The notes under the pieces are model-generated. The model was not told the origin of the DNA. It worked only from the letters and a program-made list of their open reading frames with translations, and searched no databases. Of a stretch of 50,288 nucleotides of DNA, positions 32,008 through 42,926 are shown piece after piece. The stretch lies in the NCBI GenBank assembly GCA_027451625.1, contig DAIDIY010000025.1, positions 1 to 50,288 on the forward strand. Reading direction: 5' to 3'. Position 1 is the first letter of the stretch. Each line of letters starts with the position of its first letter. The stretch comes from Candidatus Daviesbacteria bacterium. GTDB lineage: Bacteria > Patescibacteriota > Microgenomatia > Daviesbacterales > UBA10151. Both the position numbers and the translations under genes were made by a program.

Positions 32008-34911
32008 TTAATGCACTCTCGCTAAAAATTTACCGGTAATGGAATTTGAATTTTTAATGACATCTGCGGGAGTTCCTTGGGCAACTATTCTTCCTCCTCC
32101 TTCTCCTCCTTCAGGACCTAAATCAATGATCCAATCGCTATTTTTTATAACATCTAAATTATGCTCAATGATAATTACCGTATTCCCAAAGTTAACCAGC
32201 TTACGCAAAATTTTGAGCAATCTTTCAATATCAGCAAAATGAAGCCCTGTCGTTGGCTCATCAAGGATATACAATGTTTTTCCGGTTTGTCTTTTGGAGA
32301 GTTCAGAAGAGAGTTTTATTCTTTGTGCTTCTCCACCGGAGAGAGTCGGTGCAGGCTGACCTAAGCGTATATATCCCAGCCCTACCTCATTTAATACTTC
32401 AAGCTTGTTTTTAATTGCAGGAATATTTTTAAAAAACTCTAAGGCCTCTTCTACTGTCATCTCTAAAACTTCTGCGATAGATTTATCTTTAAATCTAATC
32501 TCTAATGCTTCATGATTATACCGTTTACCTCCACAAGCTTCACAATCAACATAAACATCAGGTAAAAACTGCATTTCAATTTTAATCTGCCCTTCCCCTT
32601 CACAGACTTCACATCTACCCCCTTTAACATTAAATGAAAATCTTCCTGGACTATAACCTCTAATTTTAGCGTCTGGAGTATTCGCAAAAAGCTCACGAAT
32701 AAAAGTAAACGCCCCGGTATAGGTCGCCGGATTAGAACGGGGAGTCCTTCCAATAGGCGACTGATCAACTAAAACTACTTTATCTAAATTCTCGCTTCCT
32801 ATAATCTCCTGATGCTTACCAGGCTTCTCTTTGGAATGAAAAAATTTTGATGCTAATGCTTTGTATAAAATATCATGTACCAAAGTTGATTTTCCTGATC
32901 CTGAGACTCCGGTTATAGAAATAAACTGTCCTAAGGGAAAATCTACATCGAGGTCTTTTAAATTATGTTCAGCAGCTTTAATTATCTTCAGGTGACCAAC
33001 ATCAACATAAGGCCGTTTTAAATCCTCCTCAATCATTACCGTTTTTTTCCCTGATAAATATTTCCCGGTTAAAGAATTCTTGTCGTTCATCACCTCTTGG
33101 GGAGTACCTTGAGACACTATCTCTCCTCCATGTTCTCCTGCACCTGGTCCAAAGTCAATCAAAAAGTCAGCACTTTCCATAGTTTCCTGATCATGTTCAA
33201 CAACTACCACAGTATTACCTAAATTTTTTAATTTTTTTAAAGTTTCTATAAGTTTTGCATTATCACGTTGATGTAAACCTATTGATGGCTCATCTAAAAC
33301 ATATAAAACTCCAGATAACCCGGAGCCTATTTGAGAGGCCAAACGGATTCTTTGAGCCTCTCCTCCTGCTAAAGTATTAGAAGATCTGTTCAAAGTTAAA
33401 TAATCCAAGCCAACATCAACTAAAAACTCTAATCTAGATACAATCTCTTTCAAAATTGGAGTAGCAATAACCAAATCTCGCGGTGAAAGCATTGGAGATT
33501 CTAAAGTATTAACCCAATCAAGCAAATCTTTAATTGATTTTTGTGTAACCTGTGAAATATTTAGTTCATCAATCGTTATCGATAACGCTTCTTTTTTAAG
33601 TCTTGTTCCTAAACAGACAGGACAGAGTTCGCTCATCATATATTTTTCAATATCTTTTTTCGTAAACTCTGATTCGGTTTCACGATATCTTCGTTCTAAA
33701 TTTGCTACGAGTCCTTCAAATGTCGAGTAAAAATGAGTCATTCTTCCTTCTCTATTTCGTCCTTCAACTTTAAACTGTTCGTTTCCGGCTCCATGAAGGA
33801 GTATTTCAATAGCTTCTTTAGAAAACTCTTCCAGTCTCATTTTAAGAGAAAAACTATACTCTTTACCAACAGTCTCGAGCAATCTGCTAAACCAAGTTTC
33901 ACTCTCGCCGATATTTGACCACGGTAAAATTCCACCTTCAGCAATAGTAAGTCTTGGATTAAGAATAAGATTTGGATCAATTTTAAGCAGCATTCCTAAA
34001 CCTGTACAGTTAGGACATGCCCCATGCGGAGAATTAAACGAAAAAGTCCTTGGCTCAATTTCAGGTAAAGAGATATTGTCTACCGGACAAGCAAACTTTT
34101 CAGAATAGAGATGATCATTCATCTGGGTAGGATTTTGAGGAAATTCAAGTGCTGAGTCTAAAACTTCACTGACAATGACAAAACCCTCTCCCAACTTCAC
34201 ACCTGTCTCAATACTTTGATGAAGCCTGGAAGTTATATCCGCATCTTTATCGCTTGTATCAGTTAAGATTAAACGATCTACGACTGCATCTATAGTATGT
34301 TTATTTGTTTTAATAAGTAAAAAATCTTCGATTAGATCTCTAATATGACCATCTACTCTAATTTTAGAAAAACCTTTCTTTCTCAGATCGGTAAATACCT
34401 GAGTATGTTCTCCTTTCTTATCCTTAATTACTGGAGATAAAATCATAATTCTTTTTCCCTTTTTCCCTGAGCCTTTAGCATCTTTTAAAATTCCGGCGAC
34501 AATCTGGTCGATACTCATCCTTGAGATCTCACGGCCGCATATAGGACAATGCGGATGGCCTATTCTGGCATAAAGCAACCTTAAATAATCATATATCTCT
34601 GTTGTTGTCCCCACTGTTGACCGAGGGTTATGAGAAGCACTCTTTTGATCTATCGAGATGGCAGGAGATAACCCCTCGATATAATCAACATCAGGCTTAT
34701 CCATAATGCCTAAAAACTGTCTGGCGTATGATGAAAGAGACTCCACATATCTTCTTTGACCCTCAGCATATAAAGTGTCGAAAGCTAAAGAAGATTTCCC
34801 TGAACCGGATAGTCCTGTTAAAACTACTAAGCTGTTCTTAGGTATTATTAAATCTATATTCTTTAGGTTATGCTCACGCGCCCCTTTAATGATAATTTTA
34901 TCCGCAGCCAT
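32008..34911 (-). CDS. uvrA: UvrA excinuclease ATPase
   Basis: A 967-residue damage sensor of nucleotide excision repair with two ABC modules. Walker A sites are [15 protein letters not shown] (about residue 33) and [15 protein letters not shown] (about 665). Signatures are [20 protein letters not shown] and [18 protein letters not shown]. Zinc modules are seen as [17 protein letters not shown] and CEVCEGEGQ...CEACGGKRY. Length and order are standard. It is the first gene of a minus-strand run through uvrC to secG; no LexA box was recognised upstream. Confidence 0.97.
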   Translation of the reverse strand: MAADKIIIKGAREHNLKNIDLIIPKNSLVVLTGLSGSGKSSLAFDTLYAEGQRRYVESLSSYARQFLGIMDKPDVDYIEGLSPAISIDQKSASHNPRSTVGTTTEIYDYLRLLYARIGHPHCPICGREISRMSIDQIVAGILKDAKGSGKKGKRIMILSPVIKDKKGEHTQVFTDLRKKGFSKIRVDGHIRDLIEDFLLIKTNKHTIDAVVDRLILTDTSDKDADITSRLHQSIETGVKLGEGFVIVSEVLDSALEFPQNPTQMNDHLYSEKFACPVDNISLPEIEPRTFSFNSPHGACPNCTGLGMLLKIDPNLILNPRLTIAEGGILPWSNIGESETWFSRLLETVGKEYSFSLKMRLEEFSKEAIEILLHGAGNEQFKVEGRNREGRMTHFYSTFEGLVANLERRYRETESEFTKKDIEKYMMSELCPVCLGTRLKKEALSITIDELNISQVTQKSIKDLLDWVNTLESPMLSPRDLVIATPILKEIVSRLEFLVDVGLDYLTLNRSSNTLAGGEAQRIRLASQIGSGLSGVLYVLDEPSIGLHQRDNAKLIETLKKLKNLGNTVVVVEHDQETMESADFLIDFGPGAGEHGGEIVSQGTPQEVMNDKNSLTGKYLSGKKTVMIEEDLKRPYVDVGHLKIIKAAEHNLKDLDVDFPLGQFISITGVSGSGKSTLVHDILYKALASKFFHSKEKPGKHQEIIGSENLDKVVLVDQSPIGRTPRSNPATYTGAFTFIRELFANTPDAKIRGYSPGRFSFNVKGGRCEVCEGEGQIKIEMQFLPDVYVDCEACGGKRYNHEALEIRFKDKSIAEVLEMTVEEALEFFKNIPAIKNKLEVLNEVGLGYIRLGQPAPTLSGGEAQRIKLSSELSKRQTGKTLYILDEPTTGLHFADIERLLKILRKLVNFGNTVIIIEHNLDVIKNSDWIIDLGPEGGEGGGRIVAQGTPADVIKNSNSITGKFLARVH

Positions 34912-35042
34912 ACAAATTTTTCCCGAAGTAAAACATCATATTTTAACTCATATCAAAAACTTTTTAAAGATTGATATTGTTGGGTTAGTTTCTGATTCTT
35001 TTTTGATTTATTTCTAATAATCTTAGAATATTATTTATACAT

Positions 35043-36077
35043 ATGACTATGAAGATTATTTTCTTAATTGTTGCAATCTTGCTGATTGTAGCCTTAATTC
35101 TTGCCTATACAAAATACCATTCAAACAGGAATAACCCAATTCCATCTCCACCCCCATCAATGCAATCTACATCACCAGATACCCCAGATTTATCTATACC
35201 CGCTTTAAAATCTAAAAATTACCCGGGGAGTAATTTAACTATCAGCGATACTCTCTCCCCAGGAGCAAATTATAACCGCTATCTGGTTTACTACTATTCT
35301 GATAATTTAAAAATTTATGGTCTGCTGACAGTTCCAGATGGTACAAAGCCTCAAGATGGATGGCCTGTAATTTTACTCAATCATGGATATATTCCTCCAA
35401 ATGAGTATTCGACAATACAAAGTTACTCATCATTTGTAGATCCTTTAGCTCAAGCAGGATTCATTGTTTTCAAGCCTGATTACAGAGGAAACGGAAACTC
35501 AGAAGGTCAGCCTTCACAGCCTTACATCTCTTCAGCTGATGTAACAGACAGCATGAATGCTCTTTCTTCAATCAGTAAATACAAAGAAGCAGATCCTAAT
35601 AGGATAGGAATTCTCGGTCATTCAATGGGGGGATTTATCACTCTAACAGAGCTCGTCATTACGAATAAATTTAAGGCCGCAGATATTCTGGCTGGAGTTG
35701 TCGGAAACCAAGAATCAATTTTGAACTGGTGGGACGAAAGAATAAAAGCTGGAACAATAGAAGGCAATGATGCACAAACAGCTACAATAATTGAACAACT
35801 AATCAAAGAACATGGTACACCAAGATCTAATCCACAGTTTTGGGAGATAATTGATCCTACTCACTTCATAGACAATATCCAAACTCCTATTGAAATTCAA
35901 GTAGGTCTAGATGATTTTGAAGTTCCTCCTAATTTTTCTGAATCCCTAAGAGCATCTCTTTTAAGATCTCACAAGACAGTTTCATACTTTGAATACCCAA
36001 ATGCAGATCATAATCTCTCTCCGGATACATCTCTTGTTTTACAAAGATCCATTACTTTTTTTAAAAAGTACCTCTAG
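35043..36077 (+). CDS. Secreted/membrane-anchored alpha/beta hydrolase (S9-like)
   Basis: A 344-residue protein with an N-terminal membrane helix (residues 4-22) and a proline/serine-rich linker. The hydrolase domain shows the oxyanion stretch VILLNHGY (about residues 109-116), the nucleophile elbow GILGHSMGGFITL (about 188-200; S193), an acidic site in VGLDDFEVPP and the final histidine in YPNADHNLS. The arrangement resembles prolyl-oligopeptidase-like esterases and dienelactone hydrolases. It would act outside the cytoplasmic membrane on an ester or peptide; the substrate is unknown. Confidence 0.87.
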   Translation: MTMKIIFLIVAILLIVALILAYTKYHSNRNNPIPSPPPSMQSTSPDTPDLSIPALKSKNYPGSNLTISDTLSPGANYNRYLVYYYSDNLKIYGLLTVPDGTKPQDGWPVILLNHGYIPPNEYSTIQSYSSFVDPLAQAGFIVFKPDYRGNGNSEGQPSQPYISSADVTDSMNALSSISKYKEADPNRIGILGHSMGGFITLTELVITNKFKAADILAGVVGNQESILNWWDERIKAGTIEGNDAQTATIIEQLIKEHGTPRSNPQFWEIIDPTHFIDNIQTPIEIQVGLDDFEVPPNFSESLRASLLRSHKTVSYFEYPNADHNLSPDTSLVLQRSITFFKKYL

Positions 36078-36127
36078 CATGATTTCCCTATTTGTCTAAC
36101 TATTATATTTAGTTATATTATTTAAAT

Positions 36128-36628
36128 ATGAGTTCACACTCACACAAAGCCAAAATTCCAATTTCGAATTATATTATTGCCTATAAGTTCTCACTCGGTG
36201 TTTTTGAAACGTTACTTGGAATAGCAATTATCCTTTTTGGTAAACAAGCGGTAATGGTTTATGAAGCATTCAAATCAAGAGAACTTTTAGAAGATCCTCA
36301 TGACCTTTTAATCCAAATCTTGCAGTCTTTAATCCCCTATCTGCTTACTCACCGGGGGCTTATCGTCCTAATTCTTTTTGGGCTAGGATTTATTAAAATT
36401 TTTGGGGCTATAGGTTTATGGTACGGTAAGCATTGGGGGTTAGATCTTCTGGTAGGGCTCACTTTTCTAGTCTTACCATTTGACCTTTATTATTTGATTA
36501 TTAATCCGTCTTTGCCTAAATTATCTTTCTTTTTAATAAACATGTTTATCGCTTTCTATTTAATCCAATTTGAACCCCGTAAGTATTTTAAAGAGTTTGT
36601 AAAAAGAAACGGATTATCAAAAAAATAA
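36128..36628 (+). CDS. DUF2127 family membrane protein
   Basis: A 166-residue protein with four membrane helices. The phrases YKFSLGVFETLLGIAIILFG, HRGLIVLILFGLGFIKIFGA and GLWYGKHWGLDLLVGLTFLV match the DUF2127 family. No enzymatic motif is visible, and the function of the family is not known. It lies 50 nt after the hydrolase in the same direction and is convergent with uvrB (2-nt gap). Confidence 0.8.
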   Translation: MSSHSHKAKIPISNYIIAYKFSLGVFETLLGIAIILFGKQAVMVYEAFKSRELLEDPHDLLIQILQSLIPYLLTHRGLIVLILFGLGFIKIFGAIGLWYGKHWGLDLLVGLTFLVLPFDLYYLIINPSLPKLSFFLINMFIAFYLIQFEPRKYFKEFVKRNGLSKK

Positions 36629-36630
36629 TT

Positions 36631-38604
36631 TTAGTTTAAAGAGAGCTCTTTAATTTGGTCTCGAAGTTTAGCTGCTGTTTCAAAATCCAAAAGTTCCGCT
36701 GCTTGTTTCATCTGAGACTCCAAATCTTTGATAATTCTTTGCCTCTCACTTTCTGGTATATCAGATACGCTAAGTACCTTCTCACCAGTCTCTGACTCTA
36801 CTTTCTCTATGAGTCTTTCCCGTAAGCCCTTTACGATAGGGGTAGGTTTTTTATGATTTTTCTTATTATATTCTTCCTGATAACTGCGTCTCCTATCTAC
36901 TTCCTCTATTGCTTCCTTCATAGATCCGGTCATAACATCAGCATACATAATTACCTTACCATTAATATGACGAGCAGCTCTTCCCATAGATTGGATTAAA
37001 GATGTTCGAGATCTTAAAAATCCTTCTTTATCAGCATCCAAGATAGCTACAAGTGACACCTCTGGTAAATCCAGTCCCTCCCGAAGGAGATTAATTCCCA
37101 CTATGACATCATATTCTCCTAATCTTAGTGCTTGGAGTATATCTGATCGTTCTAAGGTCTGCACATCAGAATGGAGATAATGAACTTTAATCTGATGGTC
37201 TTCTAAATACTCTGCAAGATCTTCAGCCATCCTCTTGGTAAGAGTTGTAACTAAAACCCTCTCTTTCTTCTCAATCCTTATTTTAATTTCTCTCATAAGA
37301 TCATCTATTTGATTCTCTGACGGTTTAACTATAATCTCTGGATCCAATATTCCCGTGGGACGAATTAGCTGCTCAGCTACACTTTGGGGTCCTGCTAAAG
37401 ATAATTCAAAATCGTTAGGAGTAGCCGAGATATAAATTGCCTGGTTAATTTTTTTCATAAACTCATCAAATTTCAGCGGTCTATTATCAAGTGCTGAAGG
37501 TAATCTAAATCCAAACTCAATCAGAGTTTCTTTTCTTGCTCTGTCTCCGTTATACATCCCTCTGATCTGAGGTAAACTCATATGAGATTCATCTAAAATT
37601 AAAAGATAATCCTTAGGAAAAAACTCTAAAAGAGAATAAGGGGTGTCTCCTGGAGCTCTTCCGTCGAAATAACGGGAGTAGTTTTCAATTCCGTTACAAT
37701 ATCCAACCTCACGAATAGATTCCAAATCATAATTTGTTCTTTGTTCTAATCGCTGAGCTTCAACTATCTTTCCTTTATCTCTTAACTCCTTAAGTCTTTT
37801 TTCTAAATCATCCTCTATCTGCTTTAAGGCAGGTTTTAGCCTCTCTTCAGGGGTAATGTAATGCTTTGCCGGATATACCACCTGTGTTTCATCAGTAGGC
37901 GTCAAAAGCCCAGTTAATGGGTCCAATATTGAAACTCGCTCAACAGTATTTCCTAAAAACTCAATACGGACAGCATTATCTTTATAGGCAGGAAATATAT
38001 CCAAAGTATCTCCGCGCAGCCGATATGTTCCTCTTGAGAAGTCAATATCGTTACGGTTATAGTACATTTTCTGCAAAATCAACAAAACCTGATTTAAAGT
38101 AGACTTTATTCCTTTTTTTACCTCTAAAATTGCTTGACCATATTCTATAGGGGAACCTAAGTTATAAATTGCGGAGACAGATGCTACTACAATCACGTCA
38201 CGCCTTGTCATAAGAGATGTTGTCGCCGAGAGCCTTAACTTTTCGATCTCTTCATTAATCTCTGTTTCCTTTTCAATATATGTATCCGAAGCAGGAATAT
38301 ATGCTTCTGGTTGATAATAATCATAATAAGAAACAAAGTATTCAACAGCATTACCAGGGAATAAAGATCTAAATTCCTGGGCAAGCTGTCCTGCTAGAGT
38401 CTTATTGTGAGAGATTATCAAGGTAGGTTTTTGAACCTTTTGTATTACATTTGCCATCGTAAAAGTCTTACCTGATCCAGTAACACCCAATAATACTTGA
38501 TGCGTTTTACCTTCATTCAGCCCACTAACAAGCTGATCTATCGCTTTCGGTTGATCACCAGTCGGAGCAAAATCAGAAACAATTTTAAATTTAGACATAT
38601 TCAA
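36631..38604 (-). CDS. uvrB: UvrB excinuclease subunit
   Basis: A 657-residue DNA-damage verifying helicase. It shows Walker A ([15 protein letters not shown], about residues 41-55), the beta-hairpin region ([17 protein letters not shown]), the helicase DEAD-like box ([20 protein letters not shown]), motif VI ([20 protein letters not shown]) and the C-terminal UVR domain ([16 protein letters not shown]) that contacts UvrC. Length is typical. With uvrA and uvrC in this window the excision pathway is complete up to the helicase UvrD. Confidence 0.97.
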   Translation of the reverse strand: MNMSKFKIVSDFAPTGDQPKAIDQLVSGLNEGKTHQVLLGVTGSGKTFTMANVIQKVQKPTLIISHNKTLAGQLAQEFRSLFPGNAVEYFVSYYDYYQPEAYIPASDTYIEKETEINEEIEKLRLSATTSLMTRRDVIVVASVSAIYNLGSPIEYGQAILEVKKGIKSTLNQVLLILQKMYYNRNDIDFSRGTYRLRGDTLDIFPAYKDNAVRIEFLGNTVERVSILDPLTGLLTPTDETQVVYPAKHYITPEERLKPALKQIEDDLEKRLKELRDKGKIVEAQRLEQRTNYDLESIREVGYCNGIENYSRYFDGRAPGDTPYSLLEFFPKDYLLILDESHMSLPQIRGMYNGDRARKETLIEFGFRLPSALDNRPLKFDEFMKKINQAIYISATPNDFELSLAGPQSVAEQLIRPTGILDPEIIVKPSENQIDDLMREIKIRIEKKERVLVTTLTKRMAEDLAEYLEDHQIKVHYLHSDVQTLERSDILQALRLGEYDVIVGINLLREGLDLPEVSLVAILDADKEGFLRSRTSLIQSMGRAARHINGKVIMYADVMTGSMKEAIEEVDRRRSYQEEYNKKNHKKPTPIVKGLRERLIEKVESETGEKVLSVSDIPESERQRIIKDLESQMKQAAELLDFETAAKLRDQIKELSLN

Positions 38605-38730
38605 CTATTATAAGCGAATTTTACCCGAAGATCTATGAACATATTTATAACTTTTAAGTAAGGTTAAGAGTTCAATCTTGCTTTCCATTTAATCTATTGC
38701 TAAAGTATAAATACTTTATATAATTTTTAT

Positions 38731-40089
38731 ATGGACCCTAATATCGTCCCATCAAATCCTCTACCTCCTCAATCACAGATTCCAAATGTTTCCACTCAGA
38801 TGAATGTTCCAACATTAACAGATATTCCAGAAATTCCTTCTACCCATAATTATAAAAAAGTACTGATAATATCCGCGGTGGGAATAATTTTAATCTCTCT
38901 TGTTGCAGGAAGTTACTTTATTGTGCCTAAAATATTTACTCATCAATTTGCTGTAAATTTAAAACCCCAATTAACGACTGTAACTAATGACACTAAGTCT
39001 GTCCAACAGGAAATCAATACGATGTATTACTCAATTACTAATCAGCAGTCGCCAAACTCAAATAATGGAGTGAACTCCTCAGGATTATTACTCCACCCTA
39101 ATATTTCAAGCTTACTACCAGATTCTAACGTTTTAGGCATTTCTACTCAAGGAAAAAACGGAATTCTAGAACAAGATGTTTTAGATATTGCCACCGAGCT
39201 TAAGAGCGTATCTTTATTACCGCACAATTTTAAAGCAGAAAAAAACGTAGCAGGTATAAATCTTACTGCGATTGATCCTATTACAAGTACGTTTATGGAG
39301 GTTAAAGGTGAATCGCAAAAGACTAGTTCAGATATCAATAAGTCTCAGGATGATCTGTCTTCTCTTTTAAATAAAATTAATTCTGAACCTTCAATAATAT
39401 TGACATCAAATGCCAAGCAAGAAATATTGCATAGTTCTACTTTGAACAATGAACTTAAATCTTATTTCGCTGAGGCTGCAAAAATATCAAGCTATTACCA
39501 AAATCTAGCTAGCTTAATGATTAATATGAATACCAAAATCATTTCCTTTAAGACATCTATCGATTCAGCTAATACTGTTTTAACTAAATTAAACACTCCT
39601 AATCTTTCAGCCGACCAAATTAAATCCGTGCTTGCTCAATCGCAAATATATTTAAATCAGGCCAAGCAAGATACCTCTGATATAGAAAAAATGACCAGTG
39701 ACTTTAAAAATACTCCCACTGATTCTTTACCCGCATCAGTAAATAATTATCAACAACATAATATAAAGGTATTAAATACAGTTGAAACATATTTCAAAAG
39801 TGAAACAACTGTTCTTCAAAGCGTAGTTGATGATTCAAATAATCTGATTACTAAAGCTCAATCCGGACAGGCTACACAAGCAGATGTTTTGAGTTATTTA
39901 AATAGTTTGGTTAATGCAAATAATAAGTTGGTCATAGCAGAAACTCAATTTACATCTGATATCGGTACTTTAGTTGGAGAAGAAGATGCTCTTACACTAT
40001 CTTTTTGGCAAGATAATGGAATCCTGGCAAAAGGAGCTAATATAAACAGTGACATGGGTACGCTGCAACATGATTTAAACAACTTCTAA
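38731..40089 (+). CDS. Single-pass membrane protein with helical extracellular domain
   Basis: Not assigned. A 452-residue protein: proline-rich cytoplasmic N-terminus (about 1-43), one membrane helix (about 46-67, VLIISAVGIILISLVAGSYF), then a long external region rich in Q/N/S/T with helical segments (for example ANTVLTKLNTPNLSADQIKS). The plan resembles a coiled-coil surface protein. TATAAT (38719-38724) with TTGCTA 16 nt upstream ends 6 nt before the ATG, so the mRNA is predicted leaderless. Confidence 0.65.
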   Translation: MDPNIVPSNPLPPQSQIPNVSTQMNVPTLTDIPEIPSTHNYKKVLIISAVGIILISLVAGSYFIVPKIFTHQFAVNLKPQLTTVTNDTKSVQQEINTMYYSITNQQSPNSNNGVNSSGLLLHPNISSLLPDSNVLGISTQGKNGILEQDVLDIATELKSVSLLPHNFKAEKNVAGINLTAIDPITSTFMEVKGESQKTSSDINKSQDDLSSLLNKINSEPSIILTSNAKQEILHSSTLNNELKSYFAEAAKISSYYQNLASLMINMNTKIISFKTSIDSANTVLTKLNTPNLSADQIKSVLAQSQIYLNQAKQDTSDIEKMTSDFKNTPTDSLPASVNNYQQHNIKVLNTVETYFKSETTVLQSVVDDSNNLITKAQSGQATQADVLSYLNSLVNANNKLVIAETQFTSDIGTLVGEEDALTLSFWQDNGILAKGANINSDMGTLQHDLNNF

Positions 40090-40097
40090 ATAAAGTT

Positions 40098-40622
40098 TTA
40101 TTCTTTACGCGCCTTCTTTAGCACTACATTTATAAACTCAATCTTTCTACGATAATATTCTCTGGTGCTTACTCCTGATAATTCTTCTTTAAGTTTTCTA
40201 TAGTTTTCTAAATCTTCTTTGTGAGTTTTAAGATACTCTTCAAAAACGACACTCCTTATCCAAGCAGGATGAGCTTTATTCATTAAAAATATCTCTATCT
40301 CAAAACCTTCTTTTACTTTATTCCATCTTATCCGCTCATAAGGATATATACTTCCCGGCTCTCCTAAAATCTTGATTAATTTATTAAAATAATAATCAAA
40401 CTTATCTTTATTAACCGGAATATAAATATCTATATCTCCCTTACCGGAGATACCTAAGCTTGTTGCCCCTTTATGCTCGACTGGAGCGTTCCTTAAATAT
40501 TTTTTTATCTCTTTCTTTTGATTTTCAAAAATTTGTTTTACATAAGGATCAAAGGGAACGATTTTGACGTAGTTGGTATCTGACAGATGGTTTAACCAAT
40601 CTCGATCTTTCTTTGTTAACAT
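40098..40622 (-). CDS. GrpB-like nucleotidyltransferase
   Basis: A 174-residue protein of the GrpB/UPF0157 type. The signature EHKGATSLGISGKGDIDIYI (about residues 49-68) contains the GS/TS..I..K..IDI pattern of nucleotidyltransferases, and IRWNKVKEGFEIEIFLM supplies the third acidic strand. It may transfer an AMP-like group, but no substrate is established for the family. It is convergent with the preceding membrane gene. Confidence 0.82.
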   Translation of the reverse strand: MLTKKDRDWLNHLSDTNYVKIVPFDPYVKQIFENQKKEIKKYLRNAPVEHKGATSLGISGKGDIDIYIPVNKDKFDYYFNKLIKILGEPGSIYPYERIRWNKVKEGFEIEIFLMNKAHPAWIRSVVFEEYLKTHKEDLENYRKLKEELSGVSTREYYRRKIEFINVVLKKARKE

Positions 40623-40643
40623 TTACTAGACAATCTTAGAATT

Positions 40644-41114
40644 TTAGTTATGAGATTTTAAAAATTTATTTATTAACCACCAAGCTATATATGTAGAAAC
40701 AATTGCAATAACACTGCTGCCAAGTATATCCAAAGTATGATGGACGTTTGCTAAAACTCTGGAAAAACCAACTATCAAACCTAAAATAGCAAAAATTATC
40801 CCCAATTTTCGATTATATACAAATAAAACAGATGCGATAGCCATTGCCAAAAGAGTATGGTCTGATGGAAAACCATTATTGACGGCATGAGGGATAAGAG
40901 GTTTTACATGTTCAACAACAAACGGCCGGGGATTATATATAAAATGAGCTGAGATTTTAGCAATGATATATGATAAAGGGAAAGATATAATAGCTATTTT
41001 TGCTAAATATTTTTGTTCATCTCTTTTCGCCAAAAGCACAACAACTGCCGCTAATAAAATCAACAAAAATAATAGATATTTAGCAGAAAATATAATTATA
41101 AAGTTCATTATCAA
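40644..41114 (-). CDS. PAP2-family phosphatase (undecaprenyl-PP phosphatase-like)
   Basis: A 156-residue membrane protein with about five helices. The three PAP2 motifs are visible: a basic residue plus NPRPF (motif 1), GFPSDHTLLA (motif 2, catalytic His) and SRVLANVHHTLDILGS (motif 3, nucleophile His and Asp). The PSDHT form is typical of BcrC-like undecaprenyl pyrophosphate phosphatases, which recycle the lipid carrier for peptidoglycan. Substrate assignment is inference. Confidence 0.85.
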   Translation of the reverse strand: MIMNFIIIFSAKYLLFLLILLAAVVVLLAKRDEQKYLAKIAIISFPLSYIIAKISAHFIYNPRPFVVEHVKPLIPHAVNNGFPSDHTLLAMAIASVLFVYNRKLGIIFAILGLIVGFSRVLANVHHTLDILGSSVIAIVSTYIAWWLINKFLKSHN

Positions 41115-41227
41115 TTAGTATAAAAGTTATTAAAGAGTTTTCCAAGTAGGATTATTTACCACTAAAATCTAAAAATCAGTATTTAAATTTTTTATTGATT
41201 GAGCCGATAAGACCCAATAAGATATAG

Positions 41228-41257
41228 TTGACAGTTTCGGGTTGTCTTTGGTAAAGT
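41228..41257 (+). promoter_or_regulatory. Probable lexA promoter
   Basis: A perfect TTGACA (41228-41233) is followed 18 nt later by TAAAGT (41252-41257). CGAAC at about 41261 is a half-match to the Gram-positive SOS box, but its partner half (GTTCG) is absent, so self-repression is not supported by sequence. Confidence 0.45.
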
Positions 41258-41317
41258 AAAACGAACAAAACACGAAATAACAAACGGAAAAAATAATTTA
41301 CTTTTAACCAATAAAAT

Positions 41318-41932
41318 ATGCCAATCACACTATATAAAAGACAAAAACAAATCTTAGATTTTATTAAACAGTATATTGAAAGGTATGGATATTCACCGAC
41401 TCTTGGAGAGATAGCCGAAAGTATTGGGGTTTCATCTTTAGCAACAGTTCATGAACATCTTCAAGCACTAGCACTTAAAGGTGTTATCAAAAAATTTGAA
41501 GGAGCTGTTCGTGGAATAGAAGTGATAGACAAAAAAATGTCTAGCAGCTTAAAAGGTATAGAACTTCCAGTTTTAGGATTTATTGCTGCCGGTCAGCCTA
41601 TAATGACATTTACAGATCCCGATGCAACGATCAACATACCAGCAACTATGGTCACAGGCAAAAAGAGATCATTCGTTCTTCAGGTAAAAGGCGATTCGAT
41701 GATCGAAGATGGTATTTTAGACGGAGATTATGTAATCATAGAAGAACAAAATACAGCTCATAACGGAGACATTGTAGTTGCTTTACTAGATAACGGTTTA
41801 GCTACGCTCAAGAGATTTTTTAAAGAACCGGATAGAATAAGACTGGAACCAGCCAATGCTGCTATGGAACCTATTTATGCAACCGATGTAAAGATTCAAG
41901 GTAAATGTGTCGGAGTTATAAGAAGATTCTAA
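41318..41932 (+). CDS. lexA: LexA repressor
   Basis: A 204-residue SOS repressor and self-cleaving protease. The N-terminal winged helix opens YKRQKQILDFIKQYIERYGY with SPTLGEIAESIGVSSLATVH. The cleavage site is the Ala-Gly pair in GFIAAGQPI (about residues 87-95). The catalytic Ser is in VKGDSMIEDGILDGDYVII and the catalytic Lys in GLATLKRFFKE. All key residues are present. Probable targets include the uvr genes here, but I could not recognise a shared operator. Confidence 0.95.
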   Translation: MPITLYKRQKQILDFIKQYIERYGYSPTLGEIAESIGVSSLATVHEHLQALALKGVIKKFEGAVRGIEVIDKKMSSSLKGIELPVLGFIAAGQPIMTFTDPDATINIPATMVTGKKRSFVLQVKGDSMIEDGILDGDYVIIEEQNTAHNGDIVVALLDNGLATLKRFFKEPDRIRLEPANAAMEPIYATDVKIQGKCVGVIRRF

Positions 41933-41936
41933 TAAA

Positions 41937-42161
41937 TCATTTAACGTTTTTATAACCACTTTTGTAATCCAAAATATGATAACAGTTTGCTTTATCAAAT
42001 TTTGAGGAATCTATATTTGCTGATCTAATCAAGCAATCTACTCTAAAGCTTTCAGCCCGTATATCATTATTCTGCTCAAGAAAGCTCCAGCCGATAAAAA
42101 GCAGCCCTAAACCAAGAATAAAAACGATAACTTGCCAAACAATATTAGACATCTTATTCAC
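41937..42161 (-). CDS. Small single-pass membrane protein, 74 aa
   Basis: Not recognised. One N-terminal membrane helix (about residues 8-27, VWQVIVFILGLGLLFIGWSF) and an external tail with two cysteines (RVDCLIRS and KANCYHIL) that could form a disulfide. It is convergent with lexA (4-nt gap). Coding status is likely but not certain. Confidence 0.5.
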   Translation of the reverse strand: MNKMSNIVWQVIVFILGLGLLFIGWSFLEQNNDIRAESFRVDCLIRSANIDSSKFDKANCYHILDYKSGYKNVK

Positions 42162-42223
42162 TATATTTAAATTAAAGTCGAATTATTAAACTAGCAATTA
42201 AATAATGTAAGAAAATAGAAAAA

Positions 42224-42847
42224 CTAAACCTCTCTTTTTGATGCAAATAATTTTTTATAAATATAAAAAGCTACCGCTAATACTAAAACAACCTCAAGCA
42301 ATAAGTCAAATTTATGAAAAATAGGTCCTACAGCTTGCCAATTTTTACCTAAAACAAAACCTACCCAGGCTAAAAGATAAGACCATATTAAGGAGCCAAA
42401 GAAGGTTAGAAAAATAAATCTTCCAAGAGGAAGTTGTGCAAATCCAGCCGGAAGTGATATCACCGTTCTGACCCCTGGTAAAACACGGCTTACAAGAACT
42501 ACCATATCTTTGTATTTTCTCATCAGCTTTTCAGCTAGATCCAAATCATCTTCTGTTAAAAGCATCCATTTCCCCCATCTCCTAACAAAATTTCTAACTA
42601 CTTTTTCATGCCCCCAATAGCCCAGATAATATGCTCCCAAAGAACCAATTAAATTACCGGCAGCTCCAGATAAAGCTACTAAAGGTAAACTAAAAACTCC
42701 TCTTGAAGCCAAAAAACCTGAAAAGGGCATTATTACTTCAGAAGGAAGAGGTATCATTGCCGATTCAATAGCCATAGTTATGATAATACCCGGATATCCT
42801 AAAGAAGAGATGAAATTAACTAAAAATGATGCAATGTGTTCGAGCAT
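42224..42847 (-). CDS. DedA-family membrane protein
   Basis: A 207-residue protein of the DedA/SNARE-associated (VTT) family. The signatures PGIIITMAIESAMIPLPSEV, GAAGNLIGSLGAYYLGYWGH and SRVLPGVRTVISLPAGFAQL are clear. These proteins are thought to move lipid carriers such as undecaprenyl phosphate across the membrane, which would fit the PAP2 phosphatase two genes away. Four to five membrane helices. Confidence 0.9.
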   Translation of the reverse strand: MLEHIASFLVNFISSLGYPGIIITMAIESAMIPLPSEVIMPFSGFLASRGVFSLPLVALSGAAGNLIGSLGAYYLGYWGHEKVVRNFVRRWGKWMLLTEDDLDLAEKLMRKYKDMVVLVSRVLPGVRTVISLPAGFAQLPLGRFIFLTFFGSLIWSYLLAWVGFVLGKNWQAVGPIFHKFDLLLEVVLVLAVAFYIYKKLFASKREV

Positions 42848-42926
42848 AAATAATAGAATGAAGATTTTAATTTAATTTGAAATTGAAATTTTCTACTCCT
42901 TAATACATAATACTTCTTAATAACCT

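Noticed and set aside
41255-41317. LexA box upstream of lexA
   Set aside because: Only a CGAAC half-site is seen; no palindromic partner at the usual 4-nt spacing, and nothing equal upstream of uvrA or uvrB.
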